DNA of 64,000 bases from NCBI RefSeq assembly GCF_000299915.1, contig NZ_AMRI01000008.1, positions 1 to 64,000 of the forward strand. The letters are read 5' to 3'. The notes below the pieces were generated by a model. That model was given only the letters and a program-made list of their open reading frames with translations. It was not told the DNA's origin and ran no database searches. This document shows, piece after piece, positions 1-8,222 of this stretch (its first letter is position 1; each line of letters opens with the position of its first letter). Made by a program: the position numbers and the translations under genes. The stretch comes from Gallaecimonas xiamenensis 3-C-1. Its GTDB lineage: Bacteria; Pseudomonadota; Gammaproteobacteria; Enterobacterales; Gallaecimonadaceae.

Positions 1-5
1 CCGCC

Positions 6-33
6 ATTCTACTCGCTGAAATCATTCCGTCAA
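6..33 (-). promoter_or_regulatory. rrn-type sigma70 promoter pointing out of the window
   Basis: On the minus strand a -35 TTGACG (28-33), a 16-base spacer and a -10 TAGAAT (6-11) are followed by a GC-rich discriminator (GGCGG), the pattern of stringently controlled rRNA promoters. It lies downstream of gmhB in the same direction. gmhB directly precedes an rRNA operon (rrnH) in Escherichia coli, so this is inferred to drive an rRNA operon just outside the left edge. The rRNA genes themselves are not visible. Confidence 0.55.
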
Positions 34-101
34 GCACTTTCTCAACCGACTGATTCCGACGACTTCCTTGGCGACGGGAAGCGAAGTATGGGCGCCTCCC
101 G

Positions 102-133
102 AAAAAAACGCAAGGGCCAAAATGGCCCTTGCG
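102..133 (-). terminator. Intrinsic terminator after gmhB
   Basis: A perfect 11-bp stem (109-119 with 123-133, loop AAA) is followed on the minus strand by a run of seven T (108-102). It lies 14 bases past the gmhB stop codon and closes the ugd/ligase/gmhB transcription unit before the rrn-type promoter. Confidence 0.85.
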
Positions 134-146
134 TACCGACTGGGTG

Positions 147-701
147 TTATCTGTTCAACTTCAGCCAGGCGGGCACATCTGCCACGCTATCGAGGGTGGC
201 AGTGGCCAGGGATTGGGCTTCTGCGGTTACTTCTTTACCGGTACGGACCAGCAGCGCTGCCCCAAGGCCGGCCGCTTTGGCGGCCCGCATGTCATCAGCC
301 TTGTCACCGACAAAGACGGAACGGGCAAGATCAATTGCCAGATCTTTCTGCGCTTCTAGCAGCATACCGGGTTTAGGCTTGCGGCAGTCGCAGTCTACCT
401 TGTACTTGCCCTGCCCCTTTTCGGCATGGTGGGGACAATAGTAGACACCATCCAACAGCACGCCTTTGTCGTCAAAGTTCCAATCCATCCACTGGGTCAG
501 TACCTGGAAGTCTTCTTCGCTATACATGCCCCGGGCTATACCTGACTGGTTGGTGATCACCACCACCAGATAGCCCATGGACTTGAATGCCCGGCAAGCT
601 TCGAAGACGCCATCGACAAACTCGAAGTCATCAATGGCACTGACATAGCCATGGTCGACGTTAATCACACCATCACGATCAAGGAATACGGCGGCTTTCA
701 T
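147..701 (-). CDS. gmhB: D-glycero-beta-D-manno-heptose 1,7-bisphosphate 7-phosphatase
   Basis: A cytoplasmic HAD-superfamily phosphatase that removes the C7 phosphate of D-glycero-D-manno-heptose 1,7-bisphosphate in the ADP-heptose pathway for LPS inner core. The 184-residue length is normal. The HAD motif DRDG with the catalytic DxD (Asp8/Asp10) is at the N-terminus. The zinc-binding Cys-x-His...Cys-x-Cys cluster (CPHH, then CDC) is present, as is the GDKADD motif near the C-terminus. It starts inside the last codon of the upstream membrane-protein gene (4-base overlap), so the two are probably translationally coupled. It is the last gene before a terminator and an rrn-type promoter, matching the gmhB-rrn neighbourhood of enteric bacteria. 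Confidence 0.95.
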   Translation of the reverse strand: MKAAVFLDRDGVINVDHGYVSAIDDFEFVDGVFEACRAFKSMGYLVVVITNQSGIARGMYSEEDFQVLTQWMDWNFDDKGVLLDGVYYCPHHAEKGQGKYKVDCDCRKPKPGMLLEAQKDLAIDLARSVFVGDKADDMRAAKAAGLGAALLVRTGKEVTAEAQSLATATLDSVADVPAWLKLNR

Positions 702-2419
702 TGGGTTAACTGGGCTCCACTAGCAGCTGGATGATGCTTAAATTGAGGGTTCATAGGATATAGCCATCGGGCTCTGCTTTCGATACGGGCGACTTCGGCT
801 TCATCTCCCAGGGCCTCGGCAGCCTCTCTCATATAGATGAAGGTATCTGGTCGCACTACATTGTGGCTGAACTGCCAGCCCCAAGAGATGTAGTCACGTA
901 GCGCTTGTTGGTCATGGGTTGCCAAGGCCACCTGCAAACGCGTGTACATCCCCAAATGGGTAATGTGATTTTGAAAGACGATAGGATTGACGATATCCAG
1001 CAAAGGTGCCAAGGGGGAATCGCTCCCCTGGGCAACCTTGTTAGCCCTTGCCACCTGAGTCAGCTTGGCGATGGTATGAAGATTCGTCACTAGAAATAAC
1101 GAGCCTACCAACAGGGCTATCATGGAGAGCGACTTCCACACATAGGGCAAGGCCACTGGCTTGTCTTTTAAAGGAGCTAGCCGACTTTCCACCAAAAACA
1201 GCAGTGTCAGGAACACAAACCAATGGGCTGCCGAGTGGTAGAAGGGGTATTCGGTCATGCAATGCAGAATAATAGGTAACAGCAATGCCCCGTAGCCCCA
1301 GGCATCACGGCCCAGGTGGCGCAGGGCGAGCAGAAAAGTTAGGGAAAAAGCCACGATACCGGTAACAGGTAACAGGCCTCCTTCCACAGCCCAGAAAAGA
1401 AGCTCGTTATGGGGGTGGTCGACATTGGCCATGGCCAGAAGTCCGGTTGCCGCAAAGGCTGCGCCGCGCTGCCAGGCGTAAGCCGCCTCGAAGCTACCCA
1501 AACCGCTACCCAATAGAGGATGTTGGCTGAAAAGCTGCAAAGACACGGTCCAAATACCTGTTCGACCATTGCTCTCAGTAATACCGGCAGCACCACGAAC
1601 AGCCCCTTGAACGACCTCGGTAAATAGCAGCCCTGCCAGTTCGCCAAGAATAATGGCGGCAACACCTATCATCAGGGGGCGGCTCGCAGGCTTACGCACC
1701 CAGAGGAAACAGAACAGTCCCAAAGCCAGGGCTAACACACCCGTTCTGGATAGGGCGATGTAAAGACAAAACGGCCCCAGCGTCAGGCAGCTCAAAAGTA
1801 CCCCGTACCAGGCAACTTTCAGGCTAACCCTCTTGGGAGCCTGGTACTTTACCAGGCACCAAAGGGACGCCATTACCCCGGTCGCAACATAGCTGGCAAA
1901 AACATTGGGCTGTTGGAAAATGCCCTGAGGCCGCACGCCCGCCTCACTTATCCGCCCTATTGGTAGCCAGTCCCAGCCAAAAAGCTGCAAAGTGCCAAGC
2001 AATGACTGCAACGAAACTGAGCCGATAATGATCAGCAGCAGCCCCTTCTCTGCCTGGCGGGCTTCGAAGCATTGGAATAAAGCCAACAAAAACAGCAAAC
2101 CGCCCAAGACACCAAAAAAGCGCCCTATGGCATACTCGGCGGTATTGTCTGACCATAACAAAGGTAAGAATAAGCAGAGAAACAGCCCCAAATACCAAGG
2201 CCAGCGGCTGGGCAACGTCCAGGTTCCACGATTGGTGCCACGCACTATCCCCACCGTTATCATCACCAGGACAGCGATCCAAACCACATTATTAAAAGAC
2301 AGCTGCAGTCCATAGCCGCCAATATTGTGCTGGAAGTATTGCGTGGCAAACAAAAAGAGCAGCCCAAAGGCTGCCCAGGCAAGCTTATTATTTGTACTTT
2401 CCACCTGCGATCCCTTCAT
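698..2419 (-). CDS. Wzy/O-antigen-ligase family membrane protein (PglL-like)
   Basis: A polytopic inner-membrane protein of about 573 residues with roughly 12 hydrophobic segments in its first two thirds and a soluble C-terminal part. A central periplasmic-loop motif of the Wzy_C family is visible (VDHPHNELLFWAVEGG), as is an upstream QPNVFASYVATG stretch. The family covers O-antigen ligases (WaaL), polymerases (Wzy) and protein O-oligosaccharyltransferases (PglL); the QPN motif and the extended C-terminus (Wzy_C_2-like) lean to PglL or ligase. The start is uncertain: the ATG at 2419 clears the ugd stop by 10 bases but has no good ribosome site, while a GTG at 2404 is preceded by AAGGGA at good spacing. 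It lies between ugd and gmhB, and its stop overlaps the gmhB start. A separate EpsG-like polymerase exists in the cassette, so a ligase role is favoured. Confidence 0.75.
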   Translation of the reverse strand: MKGSQVESTNNKLAWAAFGLLFLFATQYFQHNIGGYGLQLSFNNVVWIAVLVMITVGIVRGTNRGTWTLPSRWPWYLGLFLCLFLPLLWSDNTAEYAIGRFFGVLGGLLFLLALFQCFEARQAEKGLLLIIIGSVSLQSLLGTLQLFGWDWLPIGRISEAGVRPQGIFQQPNVFASYVATGVMASLWCLVKYQAPKRVSLKVAWYGVLLSCLTLGPFCLYIALSRTGVLALALGLFCFLWVRKPASRPLMIGVAAIILGELAGLLFTEVVQGAVRGAAGITESNGRTGIWTVSLQLFSQHPLLGSGLGSFEAAYAWQRGAAFAATGLLAMANVDHPHNELLFWAVEGGLLPVTGIVAFSLTFLLALRHLGRDAWGYGALLLPIILHCMTEYPFYHSAAHWFVFLTLLFLVESRLAPLKDKPVALPYVWKSLSMIALLVGSLFLVTNLHTIAKLTQVARANKVAQGSDSPLAPLLDIVNPIVFQNHITHLGMYTRLQVALATHDQQALRDYISWGWQFSHNVVRPDTFIYMREAAEALGDEAEVARIESRARWLYPMNPQFKHHPAASGAQLTQ

Positions 2420-2429
2420 CAGGTTATGG

Positions 2430-3770
2430 TTAAAAGGTAGTGACACTCTCCCCTCTGCCAATGCCGTAATAGGCAAAACCTTGGGCCTTCATCTGGGCCG
2501 GGTCATAGAGGTTGCGCCCATCAACAATAACCGCGTCCTTCAGTTGCTCCTTGATGTAGGAAAAGTCAGGCGCCCGGAAGGGTTGCCACTCGGTACATAT
2601 CATCAGCGCATCAGCCCCTTGCAAGGCGGCTTCCATGGAGTCAACCAGCAGTAAGTCGTCCCTATCACCGTATATACGCTGGGTTTCGTGCTGGGCTTCT
2701 GGGTCGAAGGCCTGCACTTTGGCGCCAGCGGCCCAGAGGGACTCCATCAGCACCCGGCTTGAGGCTTCACGCATGTCATCGGTATTGGGTTTAAATGCCA
2801 ATCCCCACAGCGCTATGGTTTTACCGGCCAGTTCACCTTTGAAGTGCCTGTTGATGAACTGGAACAGCTTCTGTTTCTGGCGATAGTTAACCGCTTCAAC
2901 CGACTGCAGCAGTTGGGGCTGATAACCCACCTGCTCGGCAGTACGGACCAGAGCTTGTACATCTTTGGGGAAGCAGGAGCCACCATAACCGCAACCCGGG
3001 TAAATAAAGTGGTACCCGATACGGGGATCAGAACCAATGCCCTTACGCACAGCTTCGATATCGGCGCCCAGCAGCTCGGCCAGGTTGGCCATCTCATTCA
3101 TAAAACTGATTTTAGTGGCCAGCATGCAGTTTGCCGCATACTTGGTCAGCTCGGCGCTGCGCACATCCATGACAATGACCTTGTCATGATTGCGGTTAAA
3201 AGGCGCATAGAGTTCACGCATCTTTTGCTCGGCCTGGAGATCCTGGGTGCCAATCACGATGCGATCAGGCTTCTGGCAGTCACTGACTGCGGCACCTTCT
3301 TTCAGGAACTCGGGGTTGGATACAACAGCATAACTGAGCGAAGAGTCGCGTTCGGCCAGTACCTGGGCCACCTTGGCACTGACTTTATCAGCGGTGCCCA
3401 CAGGCACAGTGGATTTGTTGATGATGACCTTATAACCAGTCATATGCTGGGCAATGGTCTGAGCCACAGCCAGTACATATTTAAGGTCGGCAGAACCGTC
3501 TTCGTCAGGAGGCGTGCCAACGGCAATAAACTGCAGCTCACCAAAGCCCACCCCCAGAGCGGCATCAGTGGTAAACAACAGGCGCCCTTCCCGGGTTCCT
3601 TTCTTTACCAAGGCCTCCAGGCCAGGTTCATAAATGGGAATAATGCCCTGCTTCAGGCCGTCGATTTTGCCTTGATCGATATCGACACAACACACGTGGT
3701 GGCCAGCTTCAGCCAATACCGCTGCTTGCACCAAACCCACATAACCAATACCAAATACCGTGACTTTCAT
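2430..3770 (-). CDS. ugd: UDP-glucose 6-dehydrogenase
   Basis: Oxidises UDP-glucose to UDP-glucuronate with two NAD+, feeding the glycan made by this locus. The 446-residue protein has the N-terminal Rossmann motif GIGYVG (residues 7-12), the substrate-loop NPEFLKEG, and the catalytic cysteine in GGSCFPKD (Cys266). A C-terminal UDP-binding domain with [14 protein letters not shown] follows. Its product is the substrate of the UDP-glucuronate 4-epimerase at 5230-6237, and its own substrate comes from GalU at 7314-8195. A likely promoter with an extended -10 lies about 45 bases upstream. Confidence 0.96.
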   Translation of the reverse strand: MKVTVFGIGYVGLVQAAVLAEAGHHVCCVDIDQGKIDGLKQGIIPIYEPGLEALVKKGTREGRLLFTTDAALGVGFGELQFIAVGTPPDEDGSADLKYVLAVAQTIAQHMTGYKVIINKSTVPVGTADKVSAKVAQVLAERDSSLSYAVVSNPEFLKEGAAVSDCQKPDRIVIGTQDLQAEQKMRELYAPFNRNHDKVIVMDVRSAELTKYAANCMLATKISFMNEMANLAELLGADIEAVRKGIGSDPRIGYHFIYPGCGYGGSCFPKDVQALVRTAEQVGYQPQLLQSVEAVNYRQKQKLFQFINRHFKGELAGKTIALWGLAFKPNTDDMREASSRVLMESLWAAGAKVQAFDPEAQHETQRIYGDRDDLLLVDSMEAALQGADALMICTEWQPFRAPDFSYIKEQLKDAVIVDGRNLYDPAQMKAQGFAYYGIGRGESVTTF

Positions 3771-3790
3771 CCGTAACTCTCAATAGGAAC

Positions 3791-3832
3791 CCAGCCTTGT
3801 GTCTTGAGGCACACTATAACAGCCAAGGCTGG
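3791..3832. repeat. 9-bp inverted repeat over the ugd upstream region
   Basis: CCAGCCTTG (3791-3799) and CAAGGCTGG (3824-3832) are perfect inverted arms separated by 24 bases. The loop contains the candidate ugd extended -10, so the element could be an operator or a hairpin. With no T-tract it is unlikely to be a terminator for the upstream kinase gene. Confidence 0.4.
3813..3821 (-). promoter_or_regulatory. Candidate extended -10 promoter of ugd
   Basis: The minus strand reads TGTTATAGT, an extended -10 (TGn plus TATAGT), 43 bases before the ugd ATG. No convincing -35 is seen. The same TGT-TAT-AT arrangement (TGTTATGAT) occurs upstream of the UDP-glucuronate epimerase gene at 6265-6273. Confidence 0.35.
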
Positions 3833-3852
3833 AGGACAGGGAAAAGGAAACT

Positions 3853-4749
3853 TCAAAGAGGCCATAACCAGGCCGCACCGCGCACACCGCTGGCATCTCC
3901 GTGGTGGGCCTTCACTATGGGGGTTATACACTCGCCCCCAAGTACATAAGCGGTCAAAGAGGCAGGAAGTTGTGCATAGATCTCATCAATGTTGGATAGG
4001 CCGCCGCCAATCACTATTGCGTCTGGGTCCAGGATATTGATGACTTGCGACAAGCCTCTGGCCAGTCGGTCGATGAACGCATGCCAAGCCGACACAGCCT
4101 GCGCCTCGCCTTGGCGCATCCGTTCAACAATGGCGGCCACATCCAAATGCTGGCCTGCACGCACCTGGTAGTCACGGCTGACCCCTGGCCCCGACAGGTA
4201 CTGCTCAAGACAGCCGGACTTACCACAAAAGCAGGCGGGAACCGGCCGTTCATCCTGGCGAGGCCATGGCAAAGGCGTATGCCCCCACTCACCCGTCAAG
4301 CCATTCGGGCCAGTTAAGGGGCGACCATTGACGGCAATGCCACCGCCGCAGCCCGTACCCAAGATGACACCAAACACGACGCTGGCGCCATGCCCTGCTC
4401 CGTCTACCGCTTCCGATACCGTAAAACAATCAGCGTCGTTGGCCACTCTCACCGGTTGGCCCAGCAGTGTTGCCAAGTCTTTAGCCAGTGGCATACCGTT
4501 CAGCCAAGTAGCACTGGCATTGCGCACTCGGCCGGATGCCTTATCCAAGACGCCTGGAATACCGACCCCCAAGGTTGCCGGCGTGCTGATAACTGAGCTA
4601 GCCTCTTTAACTAAGGCTGCAATACTGGATAAGGTTTGCGCATAGTTGCCCCTGGGGGAAGGTTGACGCTTTTGGAAGACAACCTGTCCCCTTTGGTCAA
4701 GCACCACGACTTCTGTTTTGGTTCCGCCCAGGTCGACACCTATTCTCAT
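3853..4749 (-). CDS. ROK-family sugar kinase (fructokinase/Mak-like)
   Basis: A 298-residue cytoplasmic ATP-dependent hexose kinase. It has the N-terminal phosphate loop DLGGTKTE, the ROK signature region with the zinc-site cysteines (CFCGKSGCLEQYLSG), the catalytic aspartate in VANDADCF, and the adenosine motif VIGGGLSN. Similarity of the motifs is to E. coli Mak (fructokinase) and NagK; the substrate cannot be decided from sequence. The start at 4749 is chosen because AAGGA lies six bases upstream and the ROK core begins immediately; a longer frame start at 4770 lacks this. It sits between ugd and the Hha-like gene and is likely a separate transcription unit. Confidence 0.85.
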   Translation of the reverse strand: MRIGVDLGGTKTEVVVLDQRGQVVFQKRQPSPRGNYAQTLSSIAALVKEASSVISTPATLGVGIPGVLDKASGRVRNASATWLNGMPLAKDLATLLGQPVRVANDADCFTVSEAVDGAGHGASVVFGVILGTGCGGGIAVNGRPLTGPNGLTGEWGHTPLPWPRQDERPVPACFCGKSGCLEQYLSGPGVSRDYQVRAGQHLDVAAIVERMRQGEAQAVSAWHAFIDRLARGLSQVINILDPDAIVIGGGLSNIDEIYAQLPASLTAYVLGGECITPIVKAHHGDASGVRGAAWLWPL

Positions 4750-4922
4750 CACAATCCTTGGGTATCTCAAAGAGGGCCAATGCTATCCCAGCAGGCTCAT
4801 GTCGCCAAGCACCAAGGCCTGCGTAGGCTAAACAACCATCGCCACCGGAGCCAGGCAGCCAAGTAAGTGCTCGCCTTAAGCAGGTAAAGGCCTAGGGCAT
4901 GAGGAAAAAGCTTGCTAAGATA

Positions 4923-4946
4923 AGGAATAGGTAATCGCCTATTCCT
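4923..4946 (+). repeat. Perfect 9-bp stem-loop upstream of the Hha-like gene
   Basis: AGGAATAGG (4923-4931) and CCTATTCCT (4938-4946) form a perfect stem with a 6-base loop. There is no T-tract, so it is not an intrinsic terminator. It lies about 70 bases before the start of the small gene at 5017 and may be an operator or leader structure. Confidence 0.5.
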
Positions 4947-4953
4947 GTTCACC

Positions 4954-4974
4954 GCTCAGGCTTTCATCCTGAGC
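4954..4974 (+). repeat. Second stem-loop upstream of the Hha-like gene
   Basis: GCTCAGG (4954-4960) pairs with CCTGAGC (4968-4974) around a 7-base loop, eight bases after the preceding hairpin. Two tandem hairpins in a short leader suggest regulation of the downstream gene. No function can be assigned. Confidence 0.45.
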
Positions 4975-5016
4975 ATATCGATGATACCCACTCATGATGA
5001 AAGGAACCTTGACTGG

Positions 5017-5208
5017 ATGAAAACCAGCGACGACTGGCTTCCGCATTTTCGCCGCGCAAAAAGTCTCGAGACACTGGAATTAATGGTAAAGAGAGCATTG
5101 GAAGAATGCCAAAGCGCAAGTGAAAAATTCCAAGTGTACAAGGCAGAAGAGCTCAGGGAACAGGAGTTGGAGCGTATGAATGCGCCGGAAAGGATCCGCA
5201 GACTATAA
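5017..5208 (+). CDS. Small Hha/YmoA-like nucleoid modulator (putative)
   Basis: A 63-residue, charged, fully helical-looking protein. The segment LPHFRRAKSLETLELMV and the following ELREQELERMN align by eye with Hha/YmoA (LRRCQTIDTLERVI ... HRLAELTMN), including the RR, TLE and C-terminal MN positions. Hha proteins bind H-NS and modulate silencing of AT-rich, horizontally acquired genes. The start at 5017 was chosen because GGAA of AAAGGAA lies upstream at somewhat long spacing (about 11); an in-frame ATG at 4981 has no ribosome site. It is the only plus-strand gene within the polysaccharide locus, with two hairpins upstream and a bidirectional terminator downstream. The family call is tentative; it may be an unrelated small helical protein. 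Confidence 0.6.
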   Translation: MKTSDDWLPHFRRAKSLETLELMVKRALEECQSASEKFQVYKAEELREQELERMNAPERIRRL

Positions 5209-5230
5209 AGGGCGCCGAGGCGCCCTTTTT
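5207..5230. terminator. Bidirectional terminator between convergent genes
   Basis: A 10-bp stem with AAAGGGCGCC (5207-5216) and GGCGCCCTTT (5219-5228), a GA loop and a T-run on the plus strand. The minus-strand side has a short T/A tract. It separates the Hha-like gene from the convergent epimerase gene and overlaps both gene ends. Confidence 0.85.
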
Positions 5231-6237
5231 CATGACAGGTAAAAATCTTTATACCAGCGTACAAACTCAGCCACTCCTTCATTCACCCCCACCTGAGGCT
5301 GGAACTGAATGGCGTTGAACAAATCCTCGGTATCAGCCCAGGTCGCCGGCACGTCACCAGGCTGAATGGGCATCAGATTCTGCTTGGCCTTAAGACCTGT
5401 CGCAGCCTCTATTGCTTCTATAAAAGCAGTCAACTTCACGGGGTTACCCGCACCAATATTAAACACCCGGTAGGGAGCTGAGCTTTCGCCAGCGCTGCCC
5501 TTTTCCACCGACCATTGATCATTAGCGGCGGGGATCTCTTCACTAACACGCAGCAGAGCCTCGACAATGTCGTCGATGTAGGTGAAGTCACGCTGCATAT
5601 CACCATGGTTGTACACATCGATGGCGTAGCCATCCAAAATGGCTTTGGTGAATTTAAAAAGTGCCATGTCAGGCCGGCCCCAGGGACCATAAACCGTAAA
5701 AAAGCGCAGCCCTGTGGTGGGGACCTGATAAAGGTGCGAGTAGGTATGACTCATCAACTCGTTGGCTTTCTTGGTGGCTGCGTAGAGAGATACTGGATGA
5801 TCAACACTGTCAGCCACTTTGAACGGCATTTCAGTGTTCAAGCCGTAAACTGAGCTGGAAGACGCATATACCAAATGGGCCGTTCCCTGAGCCCGGCACC
5901 CTTCCAGCACATTAAGGTGCCCCACCAAGTTTGCATCAGCATAGGCATGGGGGTTGTCGATGGAGTAGCGCACACCGGCCTGGGCAGCCAGATGAATGAC
6001 CCGGTCAAACCTGGGGCCACTGAACAGCTGCGCCATTGCAGCCCTATCGGCCAAATCCATCTTAACGAACTGGAAATGCTCATAAGGCGCCAATAGGTTA
6101 AGGCGCGCTTCTTTAAGGCTGACATCGTAATAATCGTTAATATTGTCAATGCCCACAACCTGGTGCCCGGCGTCCAGCAGACGCTTGGCCACGTGAAAAC
6201 CGATAAATCCAGCAGCACCGGTTACAAGATAACGCAT
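5230..6237 (-). CDS. UDP-glucuronate 4-epimerase
   Basis: An extended short-chain dehydrogenase/epimerase that interconverts UDP-glucuronate and UDP-galacturonate. The 335 residues begin with the NAD motif TGAAGFIG (6-13), followed by the family-typical DNINDYYDVSLKEARL. The catalytic Ser-rich strand (YASSSSVYG) and the YxxxK pair (Tyr152/Lys156 in YAATKK) are present. The DNINDYYD block and the R-F-F-T-V-Y-G-P-W-G-R-P segment mark the UDP-glucuronate epimerase branch rather than GalE. Its substrate comes from Ugd in the same locus. A terminator upstream (6275-6298) and a candidate extended -10 at 6265-6273 suggest a separate promoter. Confidence 0.9.
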   Translation of the reverse strand: MRYLVTGAAGFIGFHVAKRLLDAGHQVVGIDNINDYYDVSLKEARLNLLAPYEHFQFVKMDLADRAAMAQLFSGPRFDRVIHLAAQAGVRYSIDNPHAYADANLVGHLNVLEGCRAQGTAHLVYASSSSVYGLNTEMPFKVADSVDHPVSLYAATKKANELMSHTYSHLYQVPTTGLRFFTVYGPWGRPDMALFKFTKAILDGYAIDVYNHGDMQRDFTYIDDIVEALLRVSEEIPAANDQWSVEKGSAGESSAPYRVFNIGAGNPVKLTAFIEAIEAATGLKAKQNLMPIQPGDVPATWADTEDLFNAIQFQPQVGVNEGVAEFVRWYKDFYLS

Positions 6238-6264
6238 ACATTCACCCTCTAACTTAGGCGAAGC

Positions 6265-6273
6265 ATCATAACA
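6265..6273 (-). promoter_or_regulatory. Candidate extended -10 promoter of the UDP-glucuronate epimerase gene
   Basis: The minus strand reads TGTTATGAT directly after the galE terminator and 28 bases before the epimerase ATG. The -35 region would fall within the terminator stem and is not conserved. The motif matches the one before ugd. Confidence 0.3.
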
Positions 6274-6274
6274 A

Positions 6275-6298
6275 AAAGGGCGCCCTAGGGCGCCCTTT
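6275..6298 (-). terminator. Intrinsic terminator at the end of galE
   Basis: The self-complementary stem AAAGGGCGCCC (6275-6285) / GGGCGCCCTTT (6288-6298) around TA is followed on the minus strand by T residues (6277-6273). It overlaps the galE stop codon and probably ends the long polysaccharide operon that begins at the JUMPstart. Confidence 0.8.
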
Positions 6299-7311
6299 CA
6301 GCTTGTGTAGCCATTGGGATTTTGAGATTGCCAGCGCCAGGCATCACGCATCATGGTGCCCAAATCCCTTTCTGCCTGCCATCCTAAGGCCTCTTGGGCA
6401 TAAGCCGGGTCGGCATAGCAAGTGGCGATGTCTCCTGGGCGACGCTCTACTACTCGGTAAGGCACTTCACGGCCAGATGCCGCTTCGAAAGCCTTGACCA
6501 TCTCGAGCACCGAGTAACCGTTGCCAGTGCCCAGATTGTAAGCCTGCCATCCTTTTTGCAAAGCTAACTTATCCAAGGCTTTGAGATGGCCAAGAGCTAA
6601 ATCCACAACATGGATGTAGTCGCGTACCCCGGTACCATCAGGGGTGGGATAATCATTACCAAAGACACTAAGCTGCTCGCGGCGCCCTACTGCTACTTGG
6701 CTAATAAAGGGCAGAAGGTTATTGGGAATGCCGTTAGGGTCCTCACCAATAAGGCCCGACTCATGGGCACCAACAGGGTTGAAATAGCGCAGCACTGCGA
6801 TAGCCCAACGCTCGTCTGCTTTGGCCAAGTCAGCCAAGACACGTTCAACCATAAACTTGGAGGTACCGTAGGGATTGGTCGTATTACCAACTGGCGCAGC
6901 TTCGGTGATCGGAACTATTGCCGGGTCGCCATAAACCGTCGCGGAAGATGAAAACACCAACTTAAATACACCAGCCTCAGCCATAGCCTCACACAGGGTC
7001 AAGGTACCAGCGACATTGTTCTGGTAGTAGCGCAAGGGTTGCTCGGTGCTCTCCCCTACCGCCTTAAGGCCGGCAAAATGGACTACCGAGGTGATGGGGT
7101 ATTGAGCAAAGATCTGGTCAAGCAATTGCCTGTCCAGCACATCTCCTTTAACGAAATACGCTTGCCGGCCAGCCAAACTGGCCACGCGCTCCAGAGACGC
7201 CTCAGTACTGTTGGACAGATTATCCAATACCAGAACCTCATGCCCTGCTTGTAGCAATTCCAATACAGTATGGGAACCGATATAACCGGCACCACCGGTA
7301 ACCAAAATCAT
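6298..7311 (-). CDS. galE: UDP-glucose 4-epimerase
   Basis: Interconverts UDP-glucose and UDP-galactose with tightly bound NAD. The 337-residue protein has TGGAGYIG at residues 5-12, the GalE-type VLDNLSNS stretch, the FSSSATVYG catalytic strand, and the YxxxK pair Tyr148/Lys152 (PYGTSKFM). The C-terminal [18 protein letters not shown] is diagnostic of GalE. It starts two bases after the galU stop and is therefore cotranscribed with galU, supplying UDP-galactose to the glycan locus; a terminator overlaps its stop. Confidence 0.96.
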   Translation of the reverse strand: MILVTGGAGYIGSHTVLELLQAGHEVLVLDNLSNSTEASLERVASLAGRQAYFVKGDVLDRQLLDQIFAQYPITSVVHFAGLKAVGESTEQPLRYYQNNVAGTLTLCEAMAEAGVFKLVFSSSATVYGDPAIVPITEAAPVGNTTNPYGTSKFMVERVLADLAKADERWAIAVLRYFNPVGAHESGLIGEDPNGIPNNLLPFISQVAVGRREQLSVFGNDYPTPDGTGVRDYIHVVDLALGHLKALDKLALQKGWQAYNLGTGNGYSVLEMVKAFEAASGREVPYRVVERRPGDIATCYADPAYAQEALGWQAERDLGTMMRDAWRWQSQNPNGYTS

Positions 7312-7313
7312 GA

Positions 7314-8195
7314 TTACAACTCCAACCCTTTCAAGAAGTCCGCAAATTTGCCAGCCAGCTTAGGATGACGCAGACCATAGGTAACAAAAGTCTTCATATA
7401 GCCGAGCTTATCGCCACAGTCATGACTATGCCCTTTAATCCGGTAGGCTTCTACCGCCTGACGTTCCATCAAAAGCGCTATGGTATCGGTAAGTTGGATT
7501 TCGCCACCGGCGCCAATAGGAGTTTTGGCCAACAAAGGCCAGATGTCCTTACTGAAGACATAGCGCCCCACCACCGCCATATTCGATGGGGCTTCTTCCG
7601 CCGGCGGCTTTTCAACAATGGCCGACATGGTTACCGATTCACCAGGGTTAATAGCCTCGCCTTTCAGATCGACTACACCATAGCTGCTAACTGACTCCTG
7701 AGGCACTGCCTCAACCATAACCTGGCTGGTACCCGTGCTTAAAAAGCGCTGAACCATCTCGGCCATATTATCGCTCTGCGGATTAGCTGCTACGTCGTCA
7801 ACCAATACATCGGGAAGCACAACTGCAAAAGGCGCATCACCTACCAGAGGCTTGGCACACATGATGGCATGGCCCAGGCCTTTAGCTTCACCTTGGCGCA
7901 CATGCATGATGGTTACTCCTTCCGGGCAAATGCTTTGCACCTCATCCAGGAGCTGGCGTTTAACACGGCGCTCAAGCATGGATTCCAGCTCAAAGCTTTT
8001 ATCGAAGTGGTTTTCTATCGCATTTTTAGAGGAATGAGTAACCAGCACAATTTCTTTGATACCCGCAGCAATACACTCATTAACAACATATTGGATAAGA
8101 GGTTTATCCACCACAGGCAGCATTTCTTTCGGAATGGCTTTAGAGGCGGGTAACATGCGAGTACCTAGTCCCGCCACAGGAATAACAGCTTTCAT
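7314..8195 (-). CDS. galU: UTP-glucose-1-phosphate uridylyltransferase
   Basis: Makes UDP-glucose from UTP and glucose 1-phosphate, the precursor for GalE and Ugd in this locus. The 293-residue protein opens with the nucleotidyltransferase signature [21 protein letters not shown] broken over residues 6-26. [10 protein letters not shown], a nucleotide-loop VLPDVLVDD, and the catalytic-region [11 protein letters not shown] follow. The start at 8195 is preferred because GAGAGG lies six bases upstream; an alternative start at 8213 would add six residues. It follows the AT-rich cassette by 27 bases and returns to the GC-rich composition of the host. Confidence 0.95.
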   Translation of the reverse strand: MKAVIPVAGLGTRMLPASKAIPKEMLPVVDKPLIQYVVNECIAAGIKEIVLVTHSSKNAIENHFDKSFELESMLERRVKRQLLDEVQSICPEGVTIMHVRQGEAKGLGHAIMCAKPLVGDAPFAVVLPDVLVDDVAANPQSDNMAEMVQRFLSTGTSQVMVEAVPQESVSSYGVVDLKGEAINPGESVTMSAIVEKPPAEEAPSNMAVVGRYVFSKDIWPLLAKTPIGAGGEIQLTDTIALLMERQAVEAYRIKGHSHDCGDKLGYMKTFVTYGLRHPKLAGKFADFLKGLEL

Positions 8196-8222
8196 AAAAA
8201 ACCTCTCATCCATAAATTAAAT

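Noticed and set aside
2844-3776. 310-codon plus-strand frame opposite ugd
   Set aside because: It overlaps ugd over its whole length, shows no recognisable domain and has no ribosome site.
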